DNA from: an uncultured Clostridia bacterium
Lineage (GTDB): Bacteria > Bacillota > Clostridia > TANB77 > CAG-508
Direction: 5' to 3'
NCBI GenBank assembly: GCA_934183325.1
Contig: CAKPSH010000001.1
Coordinates: 111,681-175,680 of the forward strand
DNA: 64,000 nt
Both the position numbers and the translations under genes were made by a program. This document shows positions 17,611-27,653 of this stretch, piece by piece; position 1 is the stretch's first letter; every line of letters begins with the position of its first letter. The notes below the pieces were generated by a model that did no database searches, was not told where the DNA came from, and was given only the letters and a program-made list of their open reading frames with translations.

Positions 17611-18759
17611 TTAGTTTTGCTTTGTTTCTACTGCTTTATTAATTATTTCTGCGACATATTTCATACTTGCTAAACATTCTTCTAATGTATTTCCTGTCGC
17701 TCCTACTTCTATTATTGATGATGCATTTGTTATTTGTTGATTGTATCGCGCATTTCTTAATATTATTGGTCTAAATAATCCTGGATACATATCATTTGCT
17801 ATTTTTTGTATTTCAATTGCATATTGTAGATTTTTTCTCCAGTTTGGATGGCTTAGTCCTGAACCATCTGTTCCTATCACAAACATTACCTGTGCACATA
17901 TTTCTTCTCCTATTTTTACTCTTGGTGCATAATCACTTTTACTTCCTACAGCGTCTCTATGTAAATCTATTATAATATCTGTATCCTTATTATTTTGAAA
18001 TATGTTTTGTACTGTTTTTAATGACCTTCCATATGAACCATTATATGATGGATAGTCATGATATGTTTTATTATGCATAACTGTAAAACCTTTTTGTTTT
18101 AATTGTTCTTCTAGTTCGTCTCCAACTCTTGCTACTGTATAGCTTAAATCTGTCGTTCTATATGAGTCTGTCATTGAATAATTGTATTTTTCTGTTGGTG
18201 TGTAACTTTCACAAGTATGTGTATGATAAATTATTGCTTTTTTATTATTATTGAATGAATATGTTGAATTGTTAATTACCTCTGTTATGTCAAAACTTGT
18301 TTGATTATTTATTTCAATGTTTTCGTTTTTATTCGTGTATGTTGCTTTTATGTTTTTGTCACTAATTACTTCTGTTGATTTATTTTCAGTGTTTTCTTCT
18401 TGTTTTGTTTCTTCGTTTTTAGGTTCTTCTACTGTCGGATGTTTTTCCTCTATATCCTCCTGCTCTGGTTCATCGTTTGTTTCATTTTCATTACTGGGTA
18501 GTGTGATTATATTATTGAATAAACTTACCTGCATTGATAATATTTTTTCATTTAAACTTTTTTTGTTTTTTTCTTCACTAAAATTTTTGGTTATTGGTAT
18601 TTCGTATTCTAAACATTGAATTAATGATATGTTTTTTACTTTTATTTTTTTTGTGTCTTTTGTTCTTATTTTATTTATTATTACTATCAATAAAAAGGCA
18701 ATAAAAAAAATGAATATATATTTAGTTATTTTCCTAAAATTTATAACAGTAATTTTCAT
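17611..18759 (-). CDS. spoIIP: Stage II sporulation protein P
   Basis: SpoIIP is the amidase/endopeptidase that thins septal peptidoglycan during engulfment together with SpoIID and SpoIIM. After an N-terminal membrane anchor (about residues 12-30) comes a Glu/Thr-rich linker. The SpoIIP domain then has IIYHTHTCESYTPTE (catalytic His and Glu) and IIIDLHRDAVGS. The ATG at 18759 with an upstream AAAGGAA is preferred over an ATG at 18807 that has no ribosome site. The protein is good evidence that the organism, or its recent ancestor, forms endospores. Confidence 0.93.
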   Translation of the reverse strand: MKITVINFRKITKYIFIFFIAFLLIVIINKIRTKDTKKIKVKNISLIQCLEYEIPITKNFSEEKNKKSLNEKILSMQVSLFNNIITLPSNENETNDEPEQEDIEEKHPTVEEPKNEETKQEENTENKSTEVISDKNIKATYTNKNENIEINNQTSFDITEVINNSTYSFNNNKKAIIYHTHTCESYTPTEKYNYSMTDSYRTTDLSYTVARVGDELEEQLKQKGFTVMHNKTYHDYPSYNGSYGRSLKTVQNIFQNNKDTDIIIDLHRDAVGSKSDYAPRVKIGEEICAQVMFVIGTDGSGLSHPNWRKNLQYAIEIQKIANDMYPGLFRPIILRNARYNQQITNASSIIEVGATGNTLEECLASMKYVAEIINKAVETKQN

Positions 18760-18853
18760 TCTACTATTTCTTTCCTTTCTTAGGTCACATTGCTGTGAAG
18801 TAGACAAGTACTATTATATATATATTCATTCTTTTTTATTTTATTACATTTAA

Positions 18854-19501
18854 TTAATAACCTCTTGGTTCTAGTTTTAGATATATTGGCTTTTCGTCTC
18901 CAATTTCTGTAACTGCACCATGTCCTGGATATACCATTGTATCATCTGGTAATACTAATAATCTATTTATTATTGAATCCATTATGTCTTCTAGGCTTCC
19001 TGTTGGTAAATCTGTTCTTCCCCAAGTTCCTTTGAATAATGTATCTCCTGAAAATAGCATTTTATATTCTTTACAATATAGAGATATTCCTCCATTTGTA
19101 TGTCCTGGAGTGTGAATTACTTGTAGTTCTATATCTCCTATATGTAATAAATCTCCATCATCTACAATTCTAACATCATTCAAAATAATTGGATTCATTC
19201 CTATATATTCTGTTAGCATTATTTCTTGGTTATTTATATTTTGTGAACAAATTCTGTGTATTAATATTGTTCCTCCAGCTCTTTCTCTAAGTTCATTTAC
19301 TCCTCCTATATGATCTCCATGACAATGTGTTAATACTATATATTTTATTTTTGCTTGCAAAATATCTAGCATTTCAACTATTTTATCAACTTCTCCTGCT
19401 GGATCTATTACCATAGTTTCTTTTGTTTTTTCATCATGAATTATATAGCAATTTGTTTTTGCTTTTAAACAATTATTTATTCTAATCGTTTTTAATATCA
19501 T
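18854..19501 (-). CDS. Metallo-beta-lactamase-fold hydrolase (glyoxalase II-like)
   Basis: A 215-residue MBL-fold hydrolase with the metal motif THCHGDHIGG, the downstream HTPGHTNGG and YPGHGAVTEIG. It is the short form of the hydroxyacylglutathione hydrolase-like group. Clostridia generally lack glutathione, so the natural substrate is unclear. It stands downstream of relA with a 92-base gap that contains a copy of a repeated element (19525-19578). Confidence 0.88.
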   Translation of the reverse strand: MILKTIRINNCLKAKTNCYIIHDEKTKETMVIDPAGEVDKIVEMLDILQAKIKYIVLTHCHGDHIGGVNELRERAGGTILIHRICSQNINNQEIMLTEYIGMNPIILNDVRIVDDGDLLHIGDIELQVIHTPGHTNGGISLYCKEYKMLFSGDTLFKGTWGRTDLPTGSLEDIMDSIINRLLVLPDDTMVYPGHGAVTEIGDEKPIYLKLEPRGY

Positions 19502-19524
19502 TTATATCGCCTCTTGTTTTTTAT

Positions 19525-19578
19525 ATTCTTAAGAAATTCATCTATGCAATAGTGAATTTCTTTAGAAGATAGTTATTC
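19525..19578 (+). repeat. Small intergenic repeat family, copy A
   Basis: A ~50-base sequence with near copies at 49858-49909 and, inverted, at 59349-59402. Shared blocks are TTCTTAAGAA, TTCATCTATG.AATAG and TTTCYTTAGAA.ATA.TTA. Ends are roughly complementary, so it can fold. It lies between relA and the MBL hydrolase. Confidence 0.6.
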
Positions 19579-19593
19579 AAAAATTAGATTTTT

Positions 19594-21789
19594 CTAAGAT
19601 TTACGTTTTACTTCATAAACACTATCAATCTTCCTTAATGATCTAAATAGTTTATTTAGTGTCTCTAAATTTTCAATTTCAGCTGTAACTTCTGTTATTA
19701 CTATCTTTTCTTTTGTTACCTTTGAACGTACATCCATCATACTTACTTTTTCATTTCCAAATTCTCTTACAATATCTGAAAGTAATCCATTTCTATCATT
19801 TGAGTATATTTCAATGTCTACATTGTATGATGTTTTAGCTTTTTCATACCAAGAAACTTCTATTATTCTATCTTCTTGGTCTAACAACTCTTTTAAATTT
19901 ATGCAATCTGCTCTATGTACTGAAACTCCTCTTCCTCTGGTTATATATCCTATTATTTTGTCACCAGGAACTGGATTACAGCATTTTGCAAATTTAACTA
20001 AACAGTTATCTATTCCTTTTACTATTACACCTGAGCTAGATGGTTTTGCTGTTTGTACTTTCTTTGCTGATAATTCTTCTATTTTCTTTTCTAACTCTTC
20101 TTCTTTGTGGTCTTTTGAATATGAATCTAGCATTTTTGAAATTACTTTTCCTGCTGATATTGCTCCAAATCCAACTGCTGCTTGCATTTCTATTATGTTT
20201 GGATATTTGTATCTTTCAAGTGCTGAATTTATGTATTCTTGTTTATATATTTCTGATTCTGTAAGTCCAAGTCTTTTTATTTCTTTTGATAAAAGTTCTT
20301 TTCCTCTTTCTATGTTTTCTTCTCTATTTGCTTTTTTGAACCATTGTTGAATTTTGTTTTTTGCTCTTGTGCTTTGTACAAATTTTAACCAATCTCTACT
20401 CGGTCCTTTTGCATTATCTGAAGTTATGATGTCAACAATATCTCCATTGTTTAATTTTGTTACTATTGGCATCATTTTTGAATTTATTTTGCAACCTGTC
20501 ATTGTATTTCCAACTTCTGTGTGTATACTATATGCAAAGTCTATTGGTGTTGAATCTTTTGGTAACACTTTTATATCTCCGTTTTTTGTAAATACATAAA
20601 CTTCATCTTCAAATAATTCTTTCTTTAAGGTTTTTAAGAATTCATCTGGGTCATTCATATCTTTTTGCCATTCTAATGATTCTCTTAGCCAAGATAATTT
20701 ATCATCTTGTACTACTACTGTTGATTTTTTAAATCTATTTGCTTCTTTGTATGCCCAATGTGCTGCAATACCAAATTCAGCAATTCTGTGCATATCCCAT
20801 GTACGAATTTGTACTTCAACTGGTGTTGCGTTTGGTCCTATTAATGTTGTATGTAGTGATTGATACATATTGGCTTTTGGAACTGCTATATAATCTTTAA
20901 ATCTTCCTGGCATTGGGTTATATAATTCGTGTACTACTCCTAGAGCTGCATAGCAATCTTTTACTGAATTTACAATAATTCTTAATGCGAATAGGTCATA
21001 AACTTGGTCTAATGTTATATTATCTCTTTGCATTTTTCTATATATACTATATATGTGTTTTGCTCTTCCTGTAACATCTGCTACTATTTTTGCTCTTTTT
21101 AATTCTGCTACTATTTGTACTTTTATTTTGTCTACAAATGATAGTCTTTCTTCTCTTTTTTCGTTTAACCCTTCAAGTATTTCTCTATATTCATCTGGAT
21201 TTAAGTATTTGAATGCTAAATCTTCCAGTTCCCATTTTAGAGAATACATACCTATTCTATTGGCTAATGGTGCATATAAATCCATTGTTTCTTTTGCTAT
21301 TGCAAGTTGTCTATCTCTTGTTAAATATTTAAGGGTTCTCATATTATGCAATCTATCTGCTAGTTTTATTAATATAACTCTTATATCTTTTCCCATTGCT
21401 AAGAACATTTTTCTATAGTTTTCAACTTGTTGTTCTTCCATATCTGAATATTGTAATTTTTGTAATTTTGTTACACCATCAACTATCTCTGTAACCTCTG
21501 TTCCAAATTCTTTTATTAGGTCATCTCTTGTTACATCTGTATCTTCTACTACATCATGTAATAGTGCTGCGCAAATTGTTGTTGCATCTAGTCCTAAGCC
21601 TGCAATTATGTTCGCAACATTTAATGGGTGTATTATATATGGTTCTCCTGATTTTCTTTTTTGCTCTCCATGGTGCATAAATGCGTAGTTATATGCTCTT
21701 GTTACTAATTTAATATCTACTTTTTTGTTGTTTTTCTTTATTGTTGATATTAAGTCTTTTAATGATATTGTGTCTGTTGTTTCTTGCAT
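19594..21789 (-). CDS. relA: Bifunctional (p)ppGpp synthetase/hydrolase
   Basis: A 731-residue long Rel protein controlling the stringent response. The HD hydrolase domain (residues 45-190) has HHGEQKRKSGEPYIIHP and LLHDVVEDT. The synthetase domain follows with YDLFALRIIV and GRFKDYIAVPKANMYQSLHTT. TGS (DFAYSIHTEVG) and a C-terminal ACT domain (ending KIDSVYEVKRKS) complete it. All four parts are present and the HD motif is intact, so it should both make and break (p)ppGpp. Length is standard for Firmicutes. Confidence 0.96.
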   Translation of the reverse strand: MQETTDTISLKDLISTIKKNNKKVDIKLVTRAYNYAFMHHGEQKRKSGEPYIIHPLNVANIIAGLGLDATTICAALLHDVVEDTDVTRDDLIKEFGTEVTEIVDGVTKLQKLQYSDMEEQQVENYRKMFLAMGKDIRVILIKLADRLHNMRTLKYLTRDRQLAIAKETMDLYAPLANRIGMYSLKWELEDLAFKYLNPDEYREILEGLNEKREERLSFVDKIKVQIVAELKRAKIVADVTGRAKHIYSIYRKMQRDNITLDQVYDLFALRIIVNSVKDCYAALGVVHELYNPMPGRFKDYIAVPKANMYQSLHTTLIGPNATPVEVQIRTWDMHRIAEFGIAAHWAYKEANRFKKSTVVVQDDKLSWLRESLEWQKDMNDPDEFLKTLKKELFEDEVYVFTKNGDIKVLPKDSTPIDFAYSIHTEVGNTMTGCKINSKMMPIVTKLNNGDIVDIITSDNAKGPSRDWLKFVQSTRAKNKIQQWFKKANREENIERGKELLSKEIKRLGLTESEIYKQEYINSALERYKYPNIIEMQAAVGFGAISAGKVISKMLDSYSKDHKEEELEKKIEELSAKKVQTAKPSSSGVIVKGIDNCLVKFAKCCNPVPGDKIIGYITRGRGVSVHRADCINLKELLDQEDRIIEVSWYEKAKTSYNVDIEIYSNDRNGLLSDIVREFGNEKVSMMDVRSKVTKEKIVITEVTAEIENLETLNKLFRSLRKIDSVYEVKRKS

Positions 21790-21830
21790 CTTTATCCCCT
21801 CCTCTTTTTCTTTTGGAATTAGATATTGAA

Positions 21831-23213
21831 TTAGAATTTTAATTTTTCTTCAATCCAAGTTTTTAATTCTGCTATTGGTAATCTTATTTGTTCCATTGTA
21901 TCTCTATCTCTTATTGTAACTGTTTCATCATTTAATGTATCGAAGTCTATTGTTACACAATATGGTGTTCCAATTTCGTCTTCTCTTCTATATCTTTTTC
22001 CTATGCTTCCTGCTTCATCATAATCAACTGAAAAGTCTTGACATAGCATATCATATACTTCATTTGCTTTGTCTGATAATTTCTTTGATAATGGTAAAAC
22101 AGCTACTTTATATGGTGCTAGTGCTGGGTGTAGGTGTAGTACAACTCTTGTATCTCCTTCTGCAATTTGTTCTTCATCATATGCATTGCATAAAAATGCT
22201 AAAGCTACTCTATCTGCTCCTAAAGATGGCTCTATACAATATGGCACATATTTTTCGTTTGTTTCTGTATCTAAATATGTCATATCTTCTTTTGAGTATT
22301 CCATATGTCTTTTTAGGTCGAAATCTGTTCTATCAGCAATTCCCCATAGTTCTCCCCATCCAAATGGGAATGCAAATTCTATGTCTGTTGTTGCATTACT
22401 ATAATGTGATAATTCTTCTTTTTCATGGTCTCTTAATCTAATGTTTTCTTCTTTCATTCCTAATGATAATAACCATTTTTTACAATATTCTTTCCAATAA
22501 GAATGCCATTCTAAATCTGTTCCTGGTTTACAGAAAAATTCTAGTTCCATTTGTTCAAATTCTCTTGTTCTGAATGTGAAGTTTCCTGGTGTTATTTCGT
22601 TTCTAAATGATTTTCCTACTTGTGCAATTCCCATTGGTAGTTTTTTTCTTGTTGTTCTCATTACATTTTTGAAGTTTACAAAGATTCCTTGTGCTGTTTC
22701 TGGTCTTAAATATATTTCTGCTTTTGCATCTTCTGTAACTCCTTGGAAGGTTTTGAACATTAAATTGAATTTTCTAATTGATGTATAATTTAATTTTCCG
22801 CATACTGGACAAACTATATTATTATCATTTATGTATTTCATTGTTTGTTCATCAGACCAACCATCAGCTATTACACTTTTTCCATTTTTTGTTGCCCATT
22901 CTTCTATTAATTTATCTGCTCTATGTCTTGTTTTACATTCTTTACAATCTATTAATGGATCTGAAAATCCTCCAACATGTCCTGATGCAACCCATGTTTG
23001 TGGATTCATTAGTATTGCTGAATCTAATCCAACATTCATTTTATTTTCTTGAATGAATTTTTTTCTCCAAGCTGATTTTACATTGTTTTTGAATTCTACT
23101 CCTAAAGGTCCATAATCCCATGTATTAGCAAGACCTCCATATATTTCTGAACCTGGATAAACATATCCTCTGGCTTTGCATAAATTTACTATTTTTTCCA
23201 TTGAATCTAACAT
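21831..23213 (-). CDS. glyQS: Glycyl-tRNA synthetase, alpha2 type
   Basis: The 460-residue class II synthetase charging tRNA-Gly. It begins with the family signature [20 protein letters not shown]. It has motif 2 [26 protein letters not shown] and motif 3 [12 protein letters not shown]. This is the homodimeric eukaryote/Gram-positive form rather than GlyQ+GlyS. The short gap upstream (23214-23286) has no room for a T-box. It contains a hairpin with AGGGCAA arms (about 23254-23278) that may terminate the upstream gene. Confidence 0.96.
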   Translation of the reverse strand: MLDSMEKIVNLCKARGYVYPGSEIYGGLANTWDYGPLGVEFKNNVKSAWRKKFIQENKMNVGLDSAILMNPQTWVASGHVGGFSDPLIDCKECKTRHRADKLIEEWATKNGKSVIADGWSDEQTMKYINDNNIVCPVCGKLNYTSIRKFNLMFKTFQGVTEDAKAEIYLRPETAQGIFVNFKNVMRTTRKKLPMGIAQVGKSFRNEITPGNFTFRTREFEQMELEFFCKPGTDLEWHSYWKEYCKKWLLSLGMKEENIRLRDHEKEELSHYSNATTDIEFAFPFGWGELWGIADRTDFDLKRHMEYSKEDMTYLDTETNEKYVPYCIEPSLGADRVALAFLCNAYDEEQIAEGDTRVVLHLHPALAPYKVAVLPLSKKLSDKANEVYDMLCQDFSVDYDEAGSIGKRYRREDEIGTPYCVTIDFDTLNDETVTIRDRDTMEQIRLPIAELKTWIEEKLKF

Positions 23214-23253
23214 TTAAATTCTCCCTTTCATACTATTTTATATTATTAAATTT

Positions 23254-23278
23254 AGGGCAAGAGTTAACTTTGCCCTAT
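23254..23278 (-). terminator. Hairpin between the SecF-like gene and glyQS
   Basis: AGGGCAA and TTGCCCT arms around AGTTAACT form an 8-9-bp stem just after the SecF-like stop. The minus-strand tail AAATTTAATAAT is a poor U-tract, so efficiency is doubtful. Confidence 0.45.
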
Positions 23279-23286
23279 TCTTTCGT

Positions 23287-23916
23287 TTATTTATTTTCTG
23301 TTGCGTTTAATTTCATTGTATTAAATATTAGTGTCGCTATGAATAGTAACATTGCAAATACCATAAATAAATCGTTTACTGGTATTCTTGCTATTGCATA
23401 TATACCCACGTATACTGCTAATACTAATATTGTACTTAACATTGGTATTAGTAAGCTTTTTACAATTCCTTGTTTCTTAAATCTTACTGCTGAGTATACT
23501 AGTACTAATATAAATATGATAACAGATGGTGTAATATAACTTGATATTATATCATACATATTTGTTTGTGGTACATTCATTGTTACCACATCTTTTTCTT
23601 TATCTATTTCAATTTCATATTTTTCATTAAGTTTTGTTATTAAATTTTCTTTTTGTTCATCTGTAATTTCACTTGCAGTAATAGATGCTACTGTTCCAAA
23701 TAAGTTTCCTTTTCTAACAATTATGTTATTACCTAATACTTCTTTTGCAATTTGTTCTACATCTTTTATTTCAAAGTCATTTTCAAAATATATATTTAAT
23801 CTTTGTGTATTTGAATATAATATTCCATAATTAAATCCTTTTACAGCTATCATAGCAATTCCAGCAATAGCAATGATAACAGCTAATATAATTAATATTT
23901 TTTTAAATATTTTCAT
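23287..23916 (-). CDS. Divergent SecF-like protein
   Basis: A 209-residue membrane protein, shorter than normal SecF (around 300). An N-terminal membrane segment, an extracytoplasmic ferredoxin-like part (residues 40-125) and about four C-terminal membrane segments follow the SecF plan. The usual FGIDFxGG signature after the first helix is here GFNYGILYSNTQ. It follows the SecD-like gene by 35 bases in the same order as secD-secF. It should help pull proteins through the membrane using proton force, but the degeneracy leaves that open. Confidence 0.65.
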   Translation of the reverse strand: MKIFKKILIILAVIIAIAGIAMIAVKGFNYGILYSNTQRLNIYFENDFEIKDVEQIAKEVLGNNIIVRKGNLFGTVASITASEITDEQKENLITKLNEKYEIEIDKEKDVVTMNVPQTNMYDIISSYITPSVIIFILVLVYSAVRFKKQGIVKSLLIPMLSTILVLAVYVGIYAIARIPVNDLFMVFAMLLFIATLIFNTMKLNATENK

Positions 23917-23951
23917 AGTTTTAGCGATCCTTCTTTCTTTATTTTATAGTC

Positions 23952-25352
23952 TTATTTTTTTCTTATTTGCATTGTTAAAGCTAGCTTTGTAAATAGCATA
24001 TTCATTAATACTGCTGTAATTACTCCCCAGAATAATGTCATACCTACATTTGATAATTTTGTTAAAGAACAATATGTTAATACAATTGCAGGAATTAATG
24101 TAACTAATACAACATCAAATAAAGCTTTGTATGTTTGATTTAATTTTTTCTTTCTTTCCTCTGCTGTATCTTCTTTAGAAATATTTTTTAATACTTTACA
24201 ATTGATGTAATTCATTAATATTAATATTATTACTGCAGATACTGTTGTTTCTATATTAATTTGAACACCTGTATATCTTATTAAAAGTGTAAGCACTGCT
24301 ATTGATGCTATATATACAATTGAAGCTGATAATCCAAGTGTTTTATATCTAATTATCATATAAATTACAGAGATTAAAGCTATTCCTGCTAAAATTCCTA
24401 ATACTACATATATAACTTCTTTTGTGTATATTGATGTCATATATTCACTAGATTCTACTTTATATGTTAGAGGTAATTCTCCATTTCCAAGTATTGTTGC
24501 ATATTGTTGTGCTGTTGTCATATATTCTGATATTGTATCTGTATCTTTACTTGCTTTTCCTATTGATATTGTTAGTTCACCATTTGTAACTGTTTGTGAG
24601 AATGATGTTGATAAAAATTCTTCACCATCTATATTAATTGTTACAGTTTTTTGTTTGTTTTCTGATGATTCTTCACTTGAACTTTCTTCTGATTTTTCTT
24701 CTGATGAAGTAGCAGTTAAAGTTGCATAATCTTTACTTACTTGCTCCATTTTCTTTTTTCCTTCTTTTGTAAAGTTAATTTGTAAGTATGTTGTAATTCC
24801 TGATGTAGTTGTATTATAGAATACTCCAACATCTTCTATATCATTTGAATCCATAAGAAGTGTTTTATCATCAGTATCTATCATTTCAAATTTTCCAACT
24901 GTTAATAATTTTGCTAATGTATTATCTGTGTTTTTATTTTCTGTTGTTTCAACATATATATTTCCTGTTTCTTCATTTACTCTTACTTCATAATTTGAAA
25001 TACCTAGGCTTTTTAATCTTTTTTGCATTATTTCTTTAGCTTTTTTATAATTTTCTGCTGTTTTATTTTCATCTGCATTTACTGGTTCATCTTTTTTTGT
25101 GTATTTTCCTTCATCTTCTCCGTCTGGAATTTTATCAACTTTATTTCCTTCTGAATCATATATCACTTCATTTGTTGAATCATCTAGTTTAAATGTTGTT
25201 TCTCTTAATCCTTCTATTTTTGTTCCTAATTCATAATCTGGTATTATGTTTTTAAACTTTCCTTTTTTTTGTACATATATTCCACCAAATCCTATTAAGC
25301 AAATTAATACCATTATTAGTGTTATCAATGTTATTTTTAATTTTTTATTCAC
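23952..25352 (-). CDS. Divergent SecD-like protein
   Basis: A 466-residue protein with the SecD layout. It has one N-terminal membrane helix, an extracytoplasmic region containing KAKEIMQKRLKSLGISNYEVRV (the SecD P1-type block) and an acidic Ser/Glu-rich insert near residues 210-240. Six C-terminal helices follow. The LGLDLxGG motif is reduced to ELGTKIEGLRE, and the conserved Asp-containing sequence of the fourth helix (GMAVDAN) is not visible (ILMNYINCK). It is co-transcribed with the SecF-like gene. A secretion role is likely by order and architecture, but activity is uncertain. Confidence 0.7.
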   Translation of the reverse strand: MNKKLKITLITLIMVLICLIGFGGIYVQKKGKFKNIIPDYELGTKIEGLRETTFKLDDSTNEVIYDSEGNKVDKIPDGEDEGKYTKKDEPVNADENKTAENYKKAKEIMQKRLKSLGISNYEVRVNEETGNIYVETTENKNTDNTLAKLLTVGKFEMIDTDDKTLLMDSNDIEDVGVFYNTTTSGITTYLQINFTKEGKKKMEQVSKDYATLTATSSEEKSEESSSEESSENKQKTVTINIDGEEFLSTSFSQTVTNGELTISIGKASKDTDTISEYMTTAQQYATILGNGELPLTYKVESSEYMTSIYTKEVIYVVLGILAGIALISVIYMIIRYKTLGLSASIVYIASIAVLTLLIRYTGVQINIETTVSAVIILILMNYINCKVLKNISKEDTAEERKKKLNQTYKALFDVVLVTLIPAIVLTYCSLTKLSNVGMTLFWGVITAVLMNMLFTKLALTMQIRKK

Positions 25353-25372
25353 CTTACATACTTCCTTTCATT

Positions 25373-26032
25373 TTATAATAATTTTGTATCATTAATAATA
25401 AGTTCAAACCATATTTTTAAGAATTTTGCTGCAAATTTACTCATTATCATTCTATCTATAAATATTTCAAAATAATCTAATACTGGACATATTTCTGTAT
25501 CTATTTTTATATCTAATGTTATCTTTCTTTTTTCTTTATCTAATTTCAAATTAGCATCTGTAACTGCATAGTTTACTTTGTCATGTTTATCAAATGTAGC
25601 TATATTAGTCTTTATTACTCTATTTCTATGAACATCTGATTTATCAGCTAATATCAATGCAGCTGAAATATCGCTTACAGCTGTTCCTGTTTGTTCATCA
25701 TGATTTCCTATTGCTGTCATAATTTCTGTTCTGGATTGTACATCCATCCCCATATCTTTTAATATATTGTAAGCAAGTATTGCTCCGCTATGTGCATGAT
25801 CTTGTCTATTTACACAGTTTCCTATATCGTGTAAATATCCAGCTATTTTTGCTAATTCTACTCTATCCTTTGAATATCCTAAATCTTCTAGTATCTTTCC
25901 TGCCCTTTCTGATACAATTGTTGTATGTCTAACTGAGTGTTCTGTATACCCTAATACATTTAATTGCTTTTGGGAACCTACAACAAGAGCTTGTACTTCA
26001 GGATTGTTTTTTACATCTTCCAGTGTTATCAT
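25373..26032 (-). CDS. HD-domain phosphohydrolase
   Basis: A 219-residue protein with an HD domain (residues 30-155): HSVRHTTIV, AGYLHDIGNCVN and TAIGNHDEQTG with further His/Asp ligands. The C-terminal third resembles a small helical or beta cap. HD proteins of this size act on nucleotides or phospho-compounds; the substrate is not evident. A 20-base gap separates it from the SecD-like gene, so it may be the first gene of that short operon. Confidence 0.85.
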   Translation of the reverse strand: MITLEDVKNNPEVQALVVGSQKQLNVLGYTEHSVRHTTIVSERAGKILEDLGYSKDRVELAKIAGYLHDIGNCVNRQDHAHSGAILAYNILKDMGMDVQSRTEIMTAIGNHDEQTGTAVSDISAALILADKSDVHRNRVIKTNIATFDKHDKVNYAVTDANLKLDKEKRKITLDIKIDTEICPVLDYFEIFIDRMIMSKFAAKFLKIWFELIINDTKLL

Positions 26033-26103
26033 ATGATTTTCTCATTCCTTTCTCTTGAAAATAAGTATATTCTTATTAACTCTAGCATTTTATAATAAAT
26101 GAA

Positions 26104-26137
26104 AAGAAATTTCAACCCTTTGATTGAAATTTCTTTT
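26104..26137 (-). terminator. Intrinsic terminator after the S41 peptidase region
   Basis: AAGAAATTTCAA and TTGAAATTTCTTTT form a hairpin of about 12 bp, with a minus-strand tail CTTTTCATTT. It lies distal to repeat element copy 1, between the S41 peptidase and the HD gene. Confidence 0.7.
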
Positions 26138-26154
26138 AAGACTATACTAAACTA

Positions 26155-26374
26155 TTAAAATTCAAAGATATTAAGTTTTATTACGCCAGATTTATTTATA
26201 TATATTATTTAAAGACTTCCGTTCTTCAAGGCGTTTAAGATACTGAATATTCCTATTACAAATACACACTCTACTTAACATATTTTAATAAATTGGTCAA
26301 GGTCGAACTCAGTTTTAAATAATATATATAAATTCTGGCGGACTAAATTACTAAATTATATCTTTGAATTTTAA
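26155..26374 (-). repeat. Nested palindromic element, copy 1
   Basis: A ~166-base unit (26181-26346, ends TTACGCCAGA and TCTGGCGGACTAA). AT-rich inner arms flank a conserved core containing TTCCGTTCTTCAAGGCGTTT and TTGGTCAAGGTCGAACTCA. A second copy is at 31671-31893. Outside the unit a perfect 17-bp inverted repeat (26155-26171 with 26358-26374) encloses everything and includes the stop codon of the S41 peptidase gene. The unit could be a MITE-like insertion or a structured RNA; no ORF was seen in it. Confidence 0.75.
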
Positions 26375-27585
26375 AAACTTTGACTACTTAATCTTAATAT
26401 CTCTATTGCTTTGTTTAATTGTGCGTCTTCTTTATCTTTTTCGTATTCTACTTCATAATCTGGTTTTATTCCAACTTTATTTATTTTGTTTCGATTTGGA
26501 GTAAAATATTCTTTTATTGTGATTTTTAACCCACTTCCATCACTTAATGTATATAATTCTTGTATTACACCTTTTCCATATGTTGTTTTTCCAACTATTG
26601 TTGCTTTTCTTGTATCTTGTAATGCTCCTGCTAACATTTCAGAAGCACTTGCTGTTCCATCATTTACTAAAACTACAATTGGTAATTTTACTATTGGTTC
26701 TTGTTTTGCTTTTGTTACCTCTTCTTCTTGTTTTTTATCTACTGTTATAAGCATTGTTGTATCTTTATCTAGTATATAATCAGCAATCTCCATTGCTTCA
26801 TCAACTATTCCTCCACCATTATCTCGTAAATCTATAATTAGTGATCTTATTCCTTTACTTTGTATTTCTTGATAAGCTTCTTTAAATTGTTCTGCACATC
26901 CATCGTCAAAACTTGAAATTTGTATATATCCAATATTATTATCTAAAATTTTTCCTTCTATTGGATATAATTCAACACTTTTTCTTTCAATTGTAAAATT
27001 TAAGGTTTGACCCTCTCTTATAATTTCTAATTCAACTGTTGTTCCTTCTTTTCCTTTTATATCTGTTGACATTTGTGTTAATTCCTCTATTGAATAAGCT
27101 TTTCCATTTACTTTTGAAATTATATCTCCTGATTTTATTCCGGCTTTTTCAGCTGGTCCATTTTTAATAGGTGAAGATACTTTTATTACATTGTTTTTTG
27201 TATCTGCTTGCATATATATTCCTATACCAACATAATTTCCTGATGTTAATGTTTGAAATTTTTCCATTTCTTCTTTTGTAAAATATTCTGTATATTCATC
27301 TCCAACTCCTGCAACATATCCTTTAATAGCATATTCTATCATTTGTTTTTCATCCATATCATATAAATATCTATCTTTTAGTAATGATCTGAATGATGAT
27401 AATGTTGCACCTAGTCCTGTTGTATCTGCTTTTGAAACTGTTATATATCCTATTCTACCATTTTTATACATTAATACACTTGTGATTGTGAATGTTATTA
27501 ATGCTGTAATAATTACAATCATTATTTGTCTGTATATTTTTGACCATTTTTCTTTATCCATCTGTATTATTCTCTCCTTTATCAA
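26371..27585 (-). CDS. S41-family carboxyl-terminal processing peptidase
   Basis: A 404-residue secreted or membrane-anchored serine protease of the CtpA/B type. One membrane helix (residues 16-40) precedes a PDZ domain (about 105-185, with NGPAEKAGIKSGD). The S41 core has Ser in GTASASEMLAG and Lys in TYGKGVIQEL. In spore formers CtpB cleaves SpoIVFA in the intermembrane space. Here it lies downstream of ftsE-ftsX-M23, an arrangement suggesting cell-wall or division control. The start at 27585 may be six or so codons early (MDKEKW follows). Confidence 0.92.
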   Translation of the reverse strand: MIKERIIQMDKEKWSKIYRQIMIVIITALITFTITSVLMYKNGRIGYITVSKADTTGLGATLSSFRSLLKDRYLYDMDEKQMIEYAIKGYVAGVGDEYTEYFTKEEMEKFQTLTSGNYVGIGIYMQADTKNNVIKVSSPIKNGPAEKAGIKSGDIISKVNGKAYSIEELTQMSTDIKGKEGTTVELEIIREGQTLNFTIERKSVELYPIEGKILDNNIGYIQISSFDDGCAEQFKEAYQEIQSKGIRSLIIDLRDNGGGIVDEAMEIADYILDKDTTMLITVDKKQEEEVTKAKQEPIVKLPIVVLVNDGTASASEMLAGALQDTRKATIVGKTTYGKGVIQELYTLSDGSGLKITIKEYFTPNRNKINKVGIKPDYEVEYEKDKEDAQLNKAIEILRLSSQSF

Positions 27586-27653
27586 TTGGTATCTAAAAAG
27601 ATTATGAGCGGAGATGGTTCCCCGCCCCTATAATTTATATTCTATTTTTTCTT

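Noticed and set aside
26181..26346. The GGTCGAACTC block looked like a tRNA T-arm.
   Set aside because: No acceptor stem, D-arm or anticodon loop can be built around it.
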